Assembly: GCA_964468205.1 (NCBI GenBank)
Contig: CAYXVG010000010.1
Span: 1-64,000 of the forward strand
Source of the DNA: CAWELS01 sp964468205
Lineage (GTDB): Bacteria; Acidobacteriota; Terriglobia; Bryobacterales; Bryobacteraceae
Direction of reading: 5' to 3'
DNA: 64,000 nucleotides
The notes under the pieces were generated by a model. The model did not search any database, had not been told where the DNA came from, and saw only the letters and a list, made by a program, of their open reading frames with translations. Shown here piece by piece: positions 26,346-34,174 of this stretch (within the stretch, counting starts at the first letter, position 1; each line of letters begins with the position of its first letter). Position numbers and translations under genes: made by a program.

Positions 26346-28215
26346 GCGCAACATTATCGTAGGAACCGCCGGCCACATCGACCATGGAAAGACCGCGCTG
26401 GTCAAGGCCCTGACGGGCATCGACACGGACCGGCTCGCCGAGGAAAAGGAGCGCGGCATCTCGATTGAGCTCGGCTTCGCTCACCTACAGTTGACGAAAG
26501 ACCTGCGAATCGGTTTCGTCGACGTGCCGGGCCACGAGCGTTTCGTGAAGAATATGGTCGCGGGCGTGGGAGGCATGGACCTCGTAATGCTCGTTGTCGC
26601 GGCCGACGAATCGATCAAGCCGCAAACGCGTGAGCACTTCGACATCTGCCGGCTGCTCGGCGTACAGGCCGGGCTGGTCGCGCTCACCAAGCTGGACCTC
26701 GTGGATGCCGAGATCGTGGAACTTGCCCGCATGGAGGTTGAGGAATTTGTCCAGGGCTCTTTCCTCGAAGGCGCTCCGGTGGTCCCCGTGAGCGCCCGCA
26801 CCGGCGAAGGCGTCGACAAGTTGCGCTTGGCGCTTCTGGAGGCGGCCACCTCCGCCGCTCAAAGGGATTCTTCCCGTCACTTCCGGCTGCCGGTGGACCG
26901 CGCTTTCGCCATAAAAGGCTTTGGACGCGTGGTGACGGGAACCCTTGTATCCGGTGTGGTAAAGGCGGAGGATGAGGCTGAGGCGCATCCGCTGGGCAAG
27001 ACGGTGCGCGTCCGCGGCATCCAGGTTCATGGGGCGGAAACCAAGCGCGCCGAGGCGGGACAGCGGACCGCTTTGAACCTGGCCGGACCGGCGGCCGAGC
27101 GGATCGAGCGCGGAATGACACTCACGCACCCGGGCCTCTTCCGCGCCGTGCGGGCGGTGGATTGCCGCGTGGAACTGCTCGCCTCCGCGAAGCCGCTCAA
27201 GCACAAGGCCCCGGTCCATTTCCACGCCGGAACCGCCGAGACCATTGGCGAGGCGCGACTCCTCGAATCAAACGAACCCATCCCGCCCGGCCGGAGCGCG
27301 TTGGTGCGGTTTCTGCTGCGCGAGCCGGTTCTGCTTCTGCCCGGCGACCGGTTCATCATCAGGATGTTTTCTCCGGTGTTCACCATCGGCGGGGGAACCG
27401 TGATCGAGATCGCGCCGCCGCCGCGCATCCGCAGAGCGAACACCGTGAAACGGCTGCAGGAGCTCGAGCGGGGATCCATCGCCGATAAGATCCATCTCCT
27501 GGCTCGAGAGTCCACCTATGGGATGGGCGTGAATACGCTGGTCGGCCGCACCGGGATGCTGACCGGGGAGATTCGCTCAGCCGGCCGCGATCCACGGTTT
27601 CTGCTTCTCGACAGTGGCGGCTCATGGTTGGCGGACAAAATCAGTTATCAGAGCCATGTGAAGAAGGTCCGCTCCACCGTGCGGGACTTTCACCGCGCCA
27701 AACCATTGAAACCGGGGATGTCCAAGGAAGAACTGCGGTCGCGTGAGCTGCCCGGCGCGCCCGCGTTCTACCTCGATGCGATGCTGCGGTCGGAACCGGA
27801 CTTGGTGGCCGAAGGAGACGCAGTGCGCCTGGCTTCACACCGGGTCCGGTTTCAGGAGGATGAAGAGGCGGCGCTCAACAAGATCGAAGGCGCCTTCGCG
27901 CGCGCCGGACTCGCCGTGCCGGCCCTGAAGGAGGTGCTGGCGCAATCCGGGGTCGACTCGCGCCGCGCCCGGGGGTTGCTGGAGGTGCTGCTGCGGAAGG
28001 AAGTCCTTGTCAAGGTTAGCGAGGACCTTGTATTTCACGAGCGCGCTCTTCGCGATCTCAAGATTCTGATGTCCGGCCGCCGTGGAGAACGCTTCACGGT
28101 GCCTCGATTCAAGGAGTGGGCCGGCGTCTCACGCAAGTACGCGATCCCGCTGCTCGAGTATCTCGACCGGCAGCGCGTCACGCGGCGCGACGGCGATGAA
28201 CGGGTGGTCCTTTGA
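26344..28215 (+). CDS. selB: Selenocysteine-specific translation elongation factor SelB
   Basis: The 623-residue protein opens with the GTPase G1 motif GHIDHGKT (10-17), followed by DTDRLAEEKERGISIELGFA (G2), DVPGHE (60-65) and TKLD (115-118). The EF-Tu-like domains 2 and 3 follow, then about 250 residues of winged helices ending FKEWAGVSRKYAIPLLEYLD with RQRVTRRDGDERVVL, the SECIS-binding C-terminus found in SelB and not in EF-Tu. It delivers Sec-tRNA to UGA codons. The start is uncertain: ATG at 26344 matches homologues, ATG at 26329 and GTG at 26284 are also in frame. selA, selC and selD are not in this window. Confidence 0.96.
   Translation: MRNIIVGTAGHIDHGKTALVKALTGIDTDRLAEEKERGISIELGFAHLQLTKDLRIGFVDVPGHERFVKNMVAGVGGMDLVMLVVAADESIKPQTREHFDICRLLGVQAGLVALTKLDLVDAEIVELARMEVEEFVQGSFLEGAPVVPVSARTGEGVDKLRLALLEAATSAAQRDSSRHFRLPVDRAFAIKGFGRVVTGTLVSGVVKAEDEAEAHPLGKTVRVRGIQVHGAETKRAEAGQRTALNLAGPAAERIERGMTLTHPGLFRAVRAVDCRVELLASAKPLKHKAPVHFHAGTAETIGEARLLESNEPIPPGRSALVRFLLREPVLLLPGDRFIIRMFSPVFTIGGGTVIEIAPPPRIRRANTVKRLQELERGSIADKIHLLARESTYGMGVNTLVGRTGMLTGEIRSAGRDPRFLLLDSGGSWLADKISYQSHVKKVRSTVRDFHRAKPLKPGMSKEELRSRELPGAPAFYLDAMLRSEPDLVAEGDAVRLASHRVRFQEDEEAALNKIEGAFARAGLAVPALKEVLAQSGVDSRRARGLLEVLLRKEVLVKVSEDLVFHERALRDLKILMSGRRGERFTVPRFKEWAGVSRKYAIPLLEYLDRQRVTRRDGDERVVL
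26353..26358 (-). promoter_or_regulatory. -10 box of the VWA gene inside selB
   Basis: GATAAT on the minus strand matches the -10 consensus in five of six bases and ends 7 nt before the VWA start codon. No convincing -35 element is seen. It would lie inside the selB coding region. Confidence 0.4.
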
Positions 28216-28231
28216 AGCCTGCCCGTCGCCG

Positions 28232-29386
28232 CTACGGCAACCGGGGAATCAGGGTCTCCCGTCCTTTGTCGCCGGCTGAGACATAGGCGGCGTAGATGGT
28301 GAGGGTGATGTCAATGGCGAGGTCGAGATCGCTCTCGGGCGGGCGCCCGTCGCGGATGGCGGCGAGGAAGTCCGCGAGCTCCTTGCTATAGCCGAGACTC
28401 CAACCCTCTTCCGGGGATGCCGGGATCCAACCCTCGTTGGAGCTGATTTTCTCCACCAGGTAGAGATCCTTAAACTGCTCGTGCTGGGGGTTGTAAACGT
28501 CCACCACGTTGATCGGACTCATCCGGCAGCGTGTCCGGTGGTTGTTGGCGAAGACCTCCACGTAGTCGTAGATGCCACCCAGCACAATGTCCGAAGCGGT
28601 GACGTCAGCGACCATCCCGTCGTCGAAGACGATGTGCATCACTGAGTAATCTTCGATAGGGTCCTGGTATCCGGTGCGCAGAAATCCCTTATCCTCGAAT
28701 GCCGGGAGAGCGGTGAGCGAGTGGGTCCGGCAAGTAACGGCAACCGGCCGGATTGGCACGCTGTTTCGCGCCAGGCCCTCTTTTCGCTTCAGGTAAAGGA
28801 TCGCTCCGAGGGGATGGCACCCCTTGCAGATCAACGCCCCGCCGCCCTGAATCCCCCAGACACCGTAGACGGGCGAATGCGAACCGTTGTGGGACTCCTC
28901 ACCCTGGAGACGCAGAATCTGCGCCTTCGAGGCTTCGATGATCTCCCTCTCTTTCTGAATGGAAGGGGCGTAGACAAAGTTCTCCGCATAGCCGAGGGTG
29001 ACGCCGGAGCCACGCACGGCTTCGCGGAGCCTCGCGCATTCGGCTTCCACCGCCCGCAACATCTGTCCTTTGGTGAACTCCGCCGGAGAACCGAAGAACC
29101 CGGTCAGCGGCTTCTCCACGATGACGTGCTTCCCCGCGTTCGCGGCGGCAAGAATGTAATCCGTGTGCGACGACGGCGGTGTGCAGATGTCGAGAATGTC
29201 GATCTCGGGCAGCATCTGTTCCACGGACTCATAAGAACGCACGTTGTGCCTGGCTGCGAATGACTCGCGGCTTTCGGGGCGGGTGGAGGTCACGCCCGCG
29301 ACCTCCACGCCGGGAGGCATGTTCTCGATGTGGAAGCTCCCGGCGAATCCGACGCCAGCGATACCGAGGCGATACGTTTGCGGCAT
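28232..29386 (-). CDS. Gfo/Idh/MocA family NAD(P)-dependent oxidoreductase
   Basis: The 384-residue protein has an N-terminal Rossmann motif (LGIAGVGFAGSFHIENM, GxGxxG-like) and the family EKP motif in HVIVEKPLTGFF, then the C-terminal alpha/beta domain. IQGGGALICKGCHPLGAILY contains the conserved active-site region, including the His. Enzymes of this family oxidise or reduce sugars, inositols and related compounds, and the substrate is not predictable here. No signal peptide. The 3' end is 16 nt from the convergent selB stop. Confidence 0.88.
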   Translation of the reverse strand: MPQTYRLGIAGVGFAGSFHIENMPPGVEVAGVTSTRPESRESFAARHNVRSYESVEQMLPEIDILDICTPPSSHTDYILAAANAGKHVIVEKPLTGFFGSPAEFTKGQMLRAVEAECARLREAVRGSGVTLGYAENFVYAPSIQKEREIIEASKAQILRLQGEESHNGSHSPVYGVWGIQGGGALICKGCHPLGAILYLKRKEGLARNSVPIRPVAVTCRTHSLTALPAFEDKGFLRTGYQDPIEDYSVMHIVFDDGMVADVTASDIVLGGIYDYVEVFANNHRTRCRMSPINVVDVYNPQHEQFKDLYLVEKISSNEGWIPASPEEGWSLGYSKELADFLAAIRDGRPPESDLDLAIDITLTIYAAYVSAGDKGRETLIPRLP

Positions 29387-29514
29387 ATGAGGATTGTAGC
29401 CGCATGGGAAAGCCAGCGGCTAAGTTTACCCATCTTGGGCCGGGTTGGCGATGCAAAGCACTTTGGTGTTGACACGTAGAGAAGAAAAGGCGAAACTTAT
29501 CCGGTACGACTGCC

Positions 29515-30570
29515 ATGGCATGTGTTTCTCCCGACAGGCGGCTGATCGGCATCGCGAGGCTTGCCGCGGCCAGTCCAACGCTCGCCAGCAAGAGCCGCGC
29601 CGACTACTTCGAGTTGCCGGTCCGCCGCTACATTACCCGCTGCCGCGGGGGAAGAGTTCCGTTCGAGTGGACGGTGAATCCCTACCGGGGCTGCGAGTTC
29701 GGATGCAAGTACTGCTATGCCCGCTACACGCACGAGTTCATGGAACTTCGCCAGCCGGACGATTTCGAAACGAAGATTTTCGCGAAGGCCTGGAATCCAG
29801 GAGGCTTTCGCGAGGAATTGCGGCGCATTCCGGAAGGCGCCTGGATCGGCATTGGTACGGCCACGGATCCTTATCAGCCGGCCGAGCGGCGGTATGAGGT
29901 GACCCGGCGGATGCTGGAGGTCCTCGCCGGCGAGCGCTGCAGGAAGCTGTCCATCACGACGAAATCAGACCTGGTCACCCGAGACATCAAGTTGCTCCGT
30001 GAAATCGCCGTGGCGAATATCCTGCACGTGGCTCTCTCCATAACCACCCCGGACACCGGCCTGGCGCGGTTGCTGGAGCCGTACGCGCCAAGGCCGGATC
30101 TCAGGATGAAGGCGGTCGAGACGTTAAGCCGGGCAGGTCTCCCGGTGGCGGTGCTGGCCTGCCCGCTGCTTCCGATGGTCAACGACGGCGAGGAAAGCCT
30201 GCATCGGCTGGGTGAACAGGCGGCTCGGGCTGGAGCCTCTTCGTTCACCGGGGGAGTCGTCTTCCTGAAACAGTGCACCCACAGCAGCATCTTCCCGTTC
30301 CTACAAGAACATTTTCCGCACTTGGTATCGAAGTATCGGAACTACTTCGAGCGAAGGGCTTTCGTCAGTGCTTCATATCAGCGTCGATTGGCGTGCCTTC
30401 TGGACCGGATTCGGGCGCGGCACGGCCTTGCAGCGCAGTGCTCCGGCGCCGTTCCGCCCGGCTGGGGGGAAGACAGGCAGTTATCGTTCCGATTCGAACC
30501 GGAGAGGCGAGAATCCGGTCTAAGCTCTATCGGAAAAAGTACTTGTCAGAGGTACGCCGCCGCGCTATAA
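29515..30570 (+). CDS. Radical SAM protein, SplB-like (PA0069-type)
   Basis: The 351-residue protein has the radical SAM motif GCEFGCKYCYAR (CxxxCxxC) near residue 64, preceded by VNPYRGCEFG, the form seen in SplB-like and PA0069-type proteins. A GIGTATDPYQPAERRYEVTR segment and KLSITTKSDLVTRDIKLL follow, matching that group. The family includes spore photoproduct lyase relatives, but most members have no known reaction. The start ATG at 29515 is the first in frame, and TTGACA at 29469-29474 may be part of its promoter, though no matching -10 box was found. No SPASM domain is seen. Confidence 0.85.
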   Translation: MACVSPDRRLIGIARLAAASPTLASKSRADYFELPVRRYITRCRGGRVPFEWTVNPYRGCEFGCKYCYARYTHEFMELRQPDDFETKIFAKAWNPGGFREELRRIPEGAWIGIGTATDPYQPAERRYEVTRRMLEVLAGERCRKLSITTKSDLVTRDIKLLREIAVANILHVALSITTPDTGLARLLEPYAPRPDLRMKAVETLSRAGLPVAVLACPLLPMVNDGEESLHRLGEQAARAGASSFTGGVVFLKQCTHSSIFPFLQEHFPHLVSKYRNYFERRAFVSASYQRRLACLLDRIRARHGLAAQCSGAVPPGWGEDRQLSFRFEPERRESGLSSIGKSTCQRYAAAL

Positions 30571-30571
30571 T
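30543..30571 (+). promoter_or_regulatory. Near-consensus sigma-70 promoter
   Basis: TTGTCA (30543-30548) and a perfect TATAAT (30566-30571) are separated by 17 nt. The expected transcription start (about 30578-30579) coincides with the ATG at 30579, so the mRNA would be leaderless. The promoter overlaps the 3' end of the preceding gene. Confidence 0.7.
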
Positions 30572-30578
30572 CGAGCCA

Positions 30579-31193
30579 ATGGGCGCGATACGTGAAATGG
30601 GCCGCCGGCCGGCGAAGACTGTTGGCATGCACGCGCATGCCATCGACAGTCTGCAATACATCCGGCGGACCATGGAGCGCGCCGGCTCGTTTACAGCCGT
30701 GCCGGGCTGGGGCGGCGTTTCCATGGGGGGTATCGCGCTCGTCGCTGGAGGAATCGCGGCTCGGCAGCCGGACTTGAGGCGCGTGCTTTTCGTATGGATT
30801 ATCGCCGGCTTCGCTGCCGTTCTGGTTGGCGTCGTCACCATGTGGCTGAAGGCGCGCCGCGGCGACGATCCGCTCATCTCGACTCCGGCGCGCAAATTCG
30901 TCCTAAGCTTCGCGCCCGCGGTGATGGCTGGCGGAGTTCTGACGATGGCGCTGTACCAGTCGGGGTCGCTCTCCCTCGTGCCAGGGACTTGGCTGCTACT
31001 TTACGGTACCGCCGTGGTAGCGGGCGGCGCATTTTCCGTTCGGCCCGTCCCATTGATGGGTGTCAGCTTCATGGCCACCGGAACAGCCGCGCTCTTCGGC
31101 GCGCCCGAATTTCTGAACTGGTGGCTCATAACTGGTTTTGGCGGAATTCATATCGTTTTTGGAATCCTGATCGCAAGGAGGTACGGTGGCTAG
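30579..31193 (+). CDS. Membrane protein of unknown function, partner of a winged-helix regulator
   Basis: The 204-residue protein has a short cytoplasmic start (HAIDSLQYIRRTMERAGSFT) and about six membrane helices, for example GGVSMGGIALVAGGIA, RVLFVWIIAGFAAVLVGVV and WWLITGFGGIHIVFGILIA. No enzyme motif is visible. ATG at 30579 is immediately downstream of a near-consensus promoter; an alternative ATG is at 30597. Its stop overlaps the GTG start of the following regulator by 8 nt, so the two are translationally coupled. Such membrane protein plus regulator pairs are common in Acidobacteriota, but their role is unknown. Confidence 0.75.
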   Translation: MGAIREMGRRPAKTVGMHAHAIDSLQYIRRTMERAGSFTAVPGWGGVSMGGIALVAGGIAARQPDLRRVLFVWIIAGFAAVLVGVVTMWLKARRGDDPLISTPARKFVLSFAPAVMAGGVLTMALYQSGSLSLVPGTWLLLYGTAVVAGGAFSVRPVPLMGVSFMATGTAALFGAPEFLNWWLITGFGGIHIVFGILIARRYGG

Positions 31194-31551
31194 ACAATCT
31201 GCTGCTATGAAGAAGAACAATCCCGTCGCACCGGTCAGCAAGTGGACGGGCAAGAACCTTCCGCAACTCGACCGGGTGATCCACGAACGCATGAGACTGG
31301 GTATCATCAGCTCTCTCGCCGTGAATGAGTCTCTTACCTTTAATGATCTGAAGCGATTGCTAGATACCACCGACGGCAATGTGAGCGTGCATACCCGTAA
31401 GCTCGAGGACGCCGGGTACATCACGTGCAACAAATCCTTCAACGGAAGAGTCCCACGCACGGAGTACTCCCTCACTAAGACCGGACGCGAAGCCCTGAAC
31501 CGCTACTTGAATCACATGGAAGCGCTGATCGAGGCGACCCGAGGGCGGTAG
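31186..31551 (+). CDS. Winged-helix transcriptional regulator
   Basis: The 121-residue protein is a winged-helix DNA-binding domain of the MarR/PadR-like type used by small acidobacterial regulators: ERMRLGIISSLAVNESLTFN, DLKRLLDTTDGNVSVHTRKL (recognition helix) and EDAGYITCNKSFNGRVPRTE (wing). The start is GTG at 31186, supported by AAGGAGGT 4 nt before it, inside the end of the membrane-protein gene. It likely controls its own operon, though no operator could be identified. Confidence 0.87.
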   Translation: MARQSAAMKKNNPVAPVSKWTGKNLPQLDRVIHERMRLGIISSLAVNESLTFNDLKRLLDTTDGNVSVHTRKLEDAGYITCNKSFNGRVPRTEYSLTKTGREALNRYLNHMEALIEATRGR

Positions 31552-31577
31552 GTCTCTATTCGGAGGTTCACTTTGTC

Positions 31578-32297
31578 ATGACAAACACTCATAGAGCCTT
31601 GCGGCGCTTGCACGCCGCCATCATCATGGATGGCAACGGACGCTGGGCCAAGTCCCGGGGTTGGCCGCGGACGGCGGGCCATCGCGCGGGAGCGGAGAGC
31701 GTTCGAAGGGTGGTGGAAGCGGCGCCGGAGATGGGTATTGGAACCCTCACCCTCTATGCTTTCTCCTCGGATAACTGGAAGCGGCCGGCGGCCGAAGTCT
31801 CCACTCTCATGGGCCTCTTCGAGAAGTATCTTGCGGAGCAAACCGGGAAGTGTATTGAACACGGGATCAGGCTCAGCGTGTTGGGCCGGCGCGATCGCTT
31901 CTCTCTCGCTTTGTGCGCCGCTATCGAAAAGGCGGAGAACGCAACCGCCACCGGGCGAAACCTGCACGTGCGCTTGGCCGTGGACTACTCGAGCCGGGAT
32001 GCAATACTCGGCGCCGTGGCGCGGCTCCGCAGTTGTCCGGAGATCACCCGCGAAAGATTTGATCGAATGCTGGCGGGCGCGGACCAGGAAGCCGCCAACG
32101 TCGATCTTCTGATCCGCACCGGCGGCGAGCAGCGCCTCAGCGACTTCCTTCTTTGGGAGTGCGCCTATGCGGAACTATACTTCACCCCGGTGATGTGGCC
32201 GGAGTTCTCCGCCGCCGATCTGGAGAATGCCATCCAGGCGTATTCCTCGCGCGACCGCCGCTTTGGCGGCCTCTCCCTCGCGTCCCGCGTAGGGTGA
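31578..32297 (+). CDS. uppS: Isoprenyl transferase (undecaprenyl diphosphate synthase family)
   Basis: The 239-residue protein has the cis-prenyltransferase signature: HAAIIMDGNGRWAKSRGWPR with the catalytic Asp, HRAGAESVRRVVE, LTLYAFSSDNWKRP, and the C-terminal DLLIRTGGEQRLSDFLLWE with ELYFTPVMWPEF. It makes the C55 lipid carrier for cell wall synthesis, or a shorter polyprenyl. It follows the regulator by 26 nt in the same direction. The chain length of the product is not evident. Confidence 0.95.
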   Translation: MTNTHRALRRLHAAIIMDGNGRWAKSRGWPRTAGHRAGAESVRRVVEAAPEMGIGTLTLYAFSSDNWKRPAAEVSTLMGLFEKYLAEQTGKCIEHGIRLSVLGRRDRFSLALCAAIEKAENATATGRNLHVRLAVDYSSRDAILGAVARLRSCPEITRERFDRMLAGADQEAANVDLLIRTGGEQRLSDFLLWECAYAELYFTPVMWPEFSAADLENAIQAYSSRDRRFGGLSLASRVG

Positions 32298-32498
32298 AGG
32301 CGATGGAGTCCTGGGCCTCAACCGCGGCGTCATAGCAAGAACGCTTTCACAGAGTTTCGCCGGACTGGTTCTCACTCCCCAACTGCGCAGTTCCTTAGCT
32401 TTGCTGTCGACAGGCGATCGGGAATGCTTGTCGCCTCCAAGGCGTGCCGTTCGTGCAGGCTCAGTACGGGAGATTCGATCGCATAATATGGTTCCAAT

Positions 32499-34073
32499 AT
32501 GAATGCGTATCCGTGCCTGGCCACAGCGCTACTTCTGCTGCTAACCGTTTACGGCTGCGCTCCCCCGCGGGAGGAAGGGAGAAGCGGCCTTGCCGGCGCC
32601 AAGCCCAACATTATTCTGATCCTGGCCGATGACCTCAGCTATCGGGACCTCTCCATCTGGGGGCAGAAACAGTTCACGACCCCCAACCTGGATGCTCTCG
32701 CGCGCGGCGGCATGCGCTTCACGCAATCATACGCCGGCGCGCCGGAGTGCGCTCCATCCCGTGGCGCCATCATGACCGCGCTGCACACGGGCCACGGCCC
32801 AATCCGCGAAAACGCCAGCGCCCGCGGGCAGGACCATCTCGCCGACACGGACATCACGCTGGCCGAGGTGCTCAAGGAGGCGGGCTATTCGACGGGGTTC
32901 ACCGGCAAGTGGGGCATTGGCCTGCCAGGGACTCCGGGTACGCCCGACAAGCAGGGCTTCGACTACTCGTCCGGGTTCTACGATCAGCAGCGCGCGCACA
33001 CCTTTTATCCACACTTCCTATACGAAAACGGCCGGAAGATCCGGCTGCCGGACAACTACGGATTCGATCTCCAGCGGCTCTACCGTAACAACAAGCTGGA
33101 GCCTGACCCGGCCGACATCAACCGCTACGATGAAAACGGCGACCTGATTCCCGCCGGCATCAAGGACCCCAGCCAAGCGAAGTACTCCGAGGATCTTATC
33201 GAAGAAGCAGCCGTCCGTTTCGTGACGGCTAACAAGGACCAGCCGTTCTTTCTCTACTTTGCCACTCAGTTGCCGCACGGCCCTGTAATCATCGACAACC
33301 TTGGCGAGCTGAAGGACCGCGACGATTATCCTGGCACTAAGCACAAAGAGTGGGCCGCGATGGTCAAGCGCATCGACACCTTCACCGGCGAACTCGTCGC
33401 CCTGCTCAAGGAACTCGGCGTTTACGAGAACACGATCATTTTCTTTGCATCCGACAACGGGTACTCGCAATGTGGCTACTTTGGCCGGGGCAACGCCGCC
33501 ACCAACTGGCCTGACGACCCTTTCTTCCGGAACAAGGGTCCCTTCCGCGGCGGCAAGTTCTCGGTTCTCGAAGGAGGCGTCCGCGTCCCCTTCTTCGTCT
33601 CGTGGGAAGGCAAAATCCCGCCCGGCATCTCAAGCGAACCGGTCTGGCTACTCGATATTTTCCCAACTGCCGCCGCGCTAGCCGGCGTGCCTGTCCGGCA
33701 TGATATCGACGGCCTCAATTTGCTTCCCCTGCTCGAAGGCCGTCCGGCTGATTTTCCCGGCCATCACGCCCTGTACTGGCAGAAGCGCAATGAGCAGGCC
33801 GTCCGAATGGGGCCGTGGAAAGCCTACCGCAGCCATCCCAATGCAGCGTTGGAGCTTTACCTCGTGGAAGAGGATACCTACGGTGACCGTAATCTGGCCG
33901 CCTTTTACCCGGAGGTGACTGCCGAAGTCGAGCGGGTCATGCGGGAGTCATCCGTTCCCCACAAGTGGTACCGCAACCCTGGCGAGACGGACGGCGAGTT
34001 CGCGGCCAAACGTAAGCGCGCCGAGCAGACCGGCCAACTGCAGGCCGGCATCGCCGGCAACACCATTGAATAA
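32499..34073 (+). CDS. Sulfatase (formylglycine-dependent), lipoprotein
   Basis: The 524-residue protein has a lipoprotein signal (LLLLTVYGC, Cys20) and the sulfatase fold: NIILILADDLSYRDLSIWG with the metal-binding Asp pair, CAPSRGAIMTALHTGHG with the CxPSR motif whose cysteine becomes formylglycine, and FTGKWGIG. IIFFASDNGYSQCG gives the later metal-binding Asp-Asn. It belongs to the arylsulfatase A-type group and probably removes sulfate from a glycan at the cell surface. CATAAT at 32482-32487 may be its -10 box, ending 11 nt before the ATG. Confidence 0.92.
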   Translation: MNAYPCLATALLLLLTVYGCAPPREEGRSGLAGAKPNIILILADDLSYRDLSIWGQKQFTTPNLDALARGGMRFTQSYAGAPECAPSRGAIMTALHTGHGPIRENASARGQDHLADTDITLAEVLKEAGYSTGFTGKWGIGLPGTPGTPDKQGFDYSSGFYDQQRAHTFYPHFLYENGRKIRLPDNYGFDLQRLYRNNKLEPDPADINRYDENGDLIPAGIKDPSQAKYSEDLIEEAAVRFVTANKDQPFFLYFATQLPHGPVIIDNLGELKDRDDYPGTKHKEWAAMVKRIDTFTGELVALLKELGVYENTIIFFASDNGYSQCGYFGRGNAATNWPDDPFFRNKGPFRGGKFSVLEGGVRVPFFVSWEGKIPPGISSEPVWLLDIFPTAAALAGVPVRHDIDGLNLLPLLEGRPADFPGHHALYWQKRNEQAVRMGPWKAYRSHPNAALELYLVEEDTYGDRNLAAFYPEVTAEVERVMRESSVPHKWYRNPGETDGEFAAKRKRAEQTGQLQAGIAGNTIE

Positions 34074-34174
34074 CTGTGTTGCGCCGGCTCCGAGCTTCTT
34101 CCCGCGCAATGCCGCGCCTAGGATCCGGTACGTGAACGCACCACGGAGTCCGCGTGGCGGTGGTACGCCCCAAC

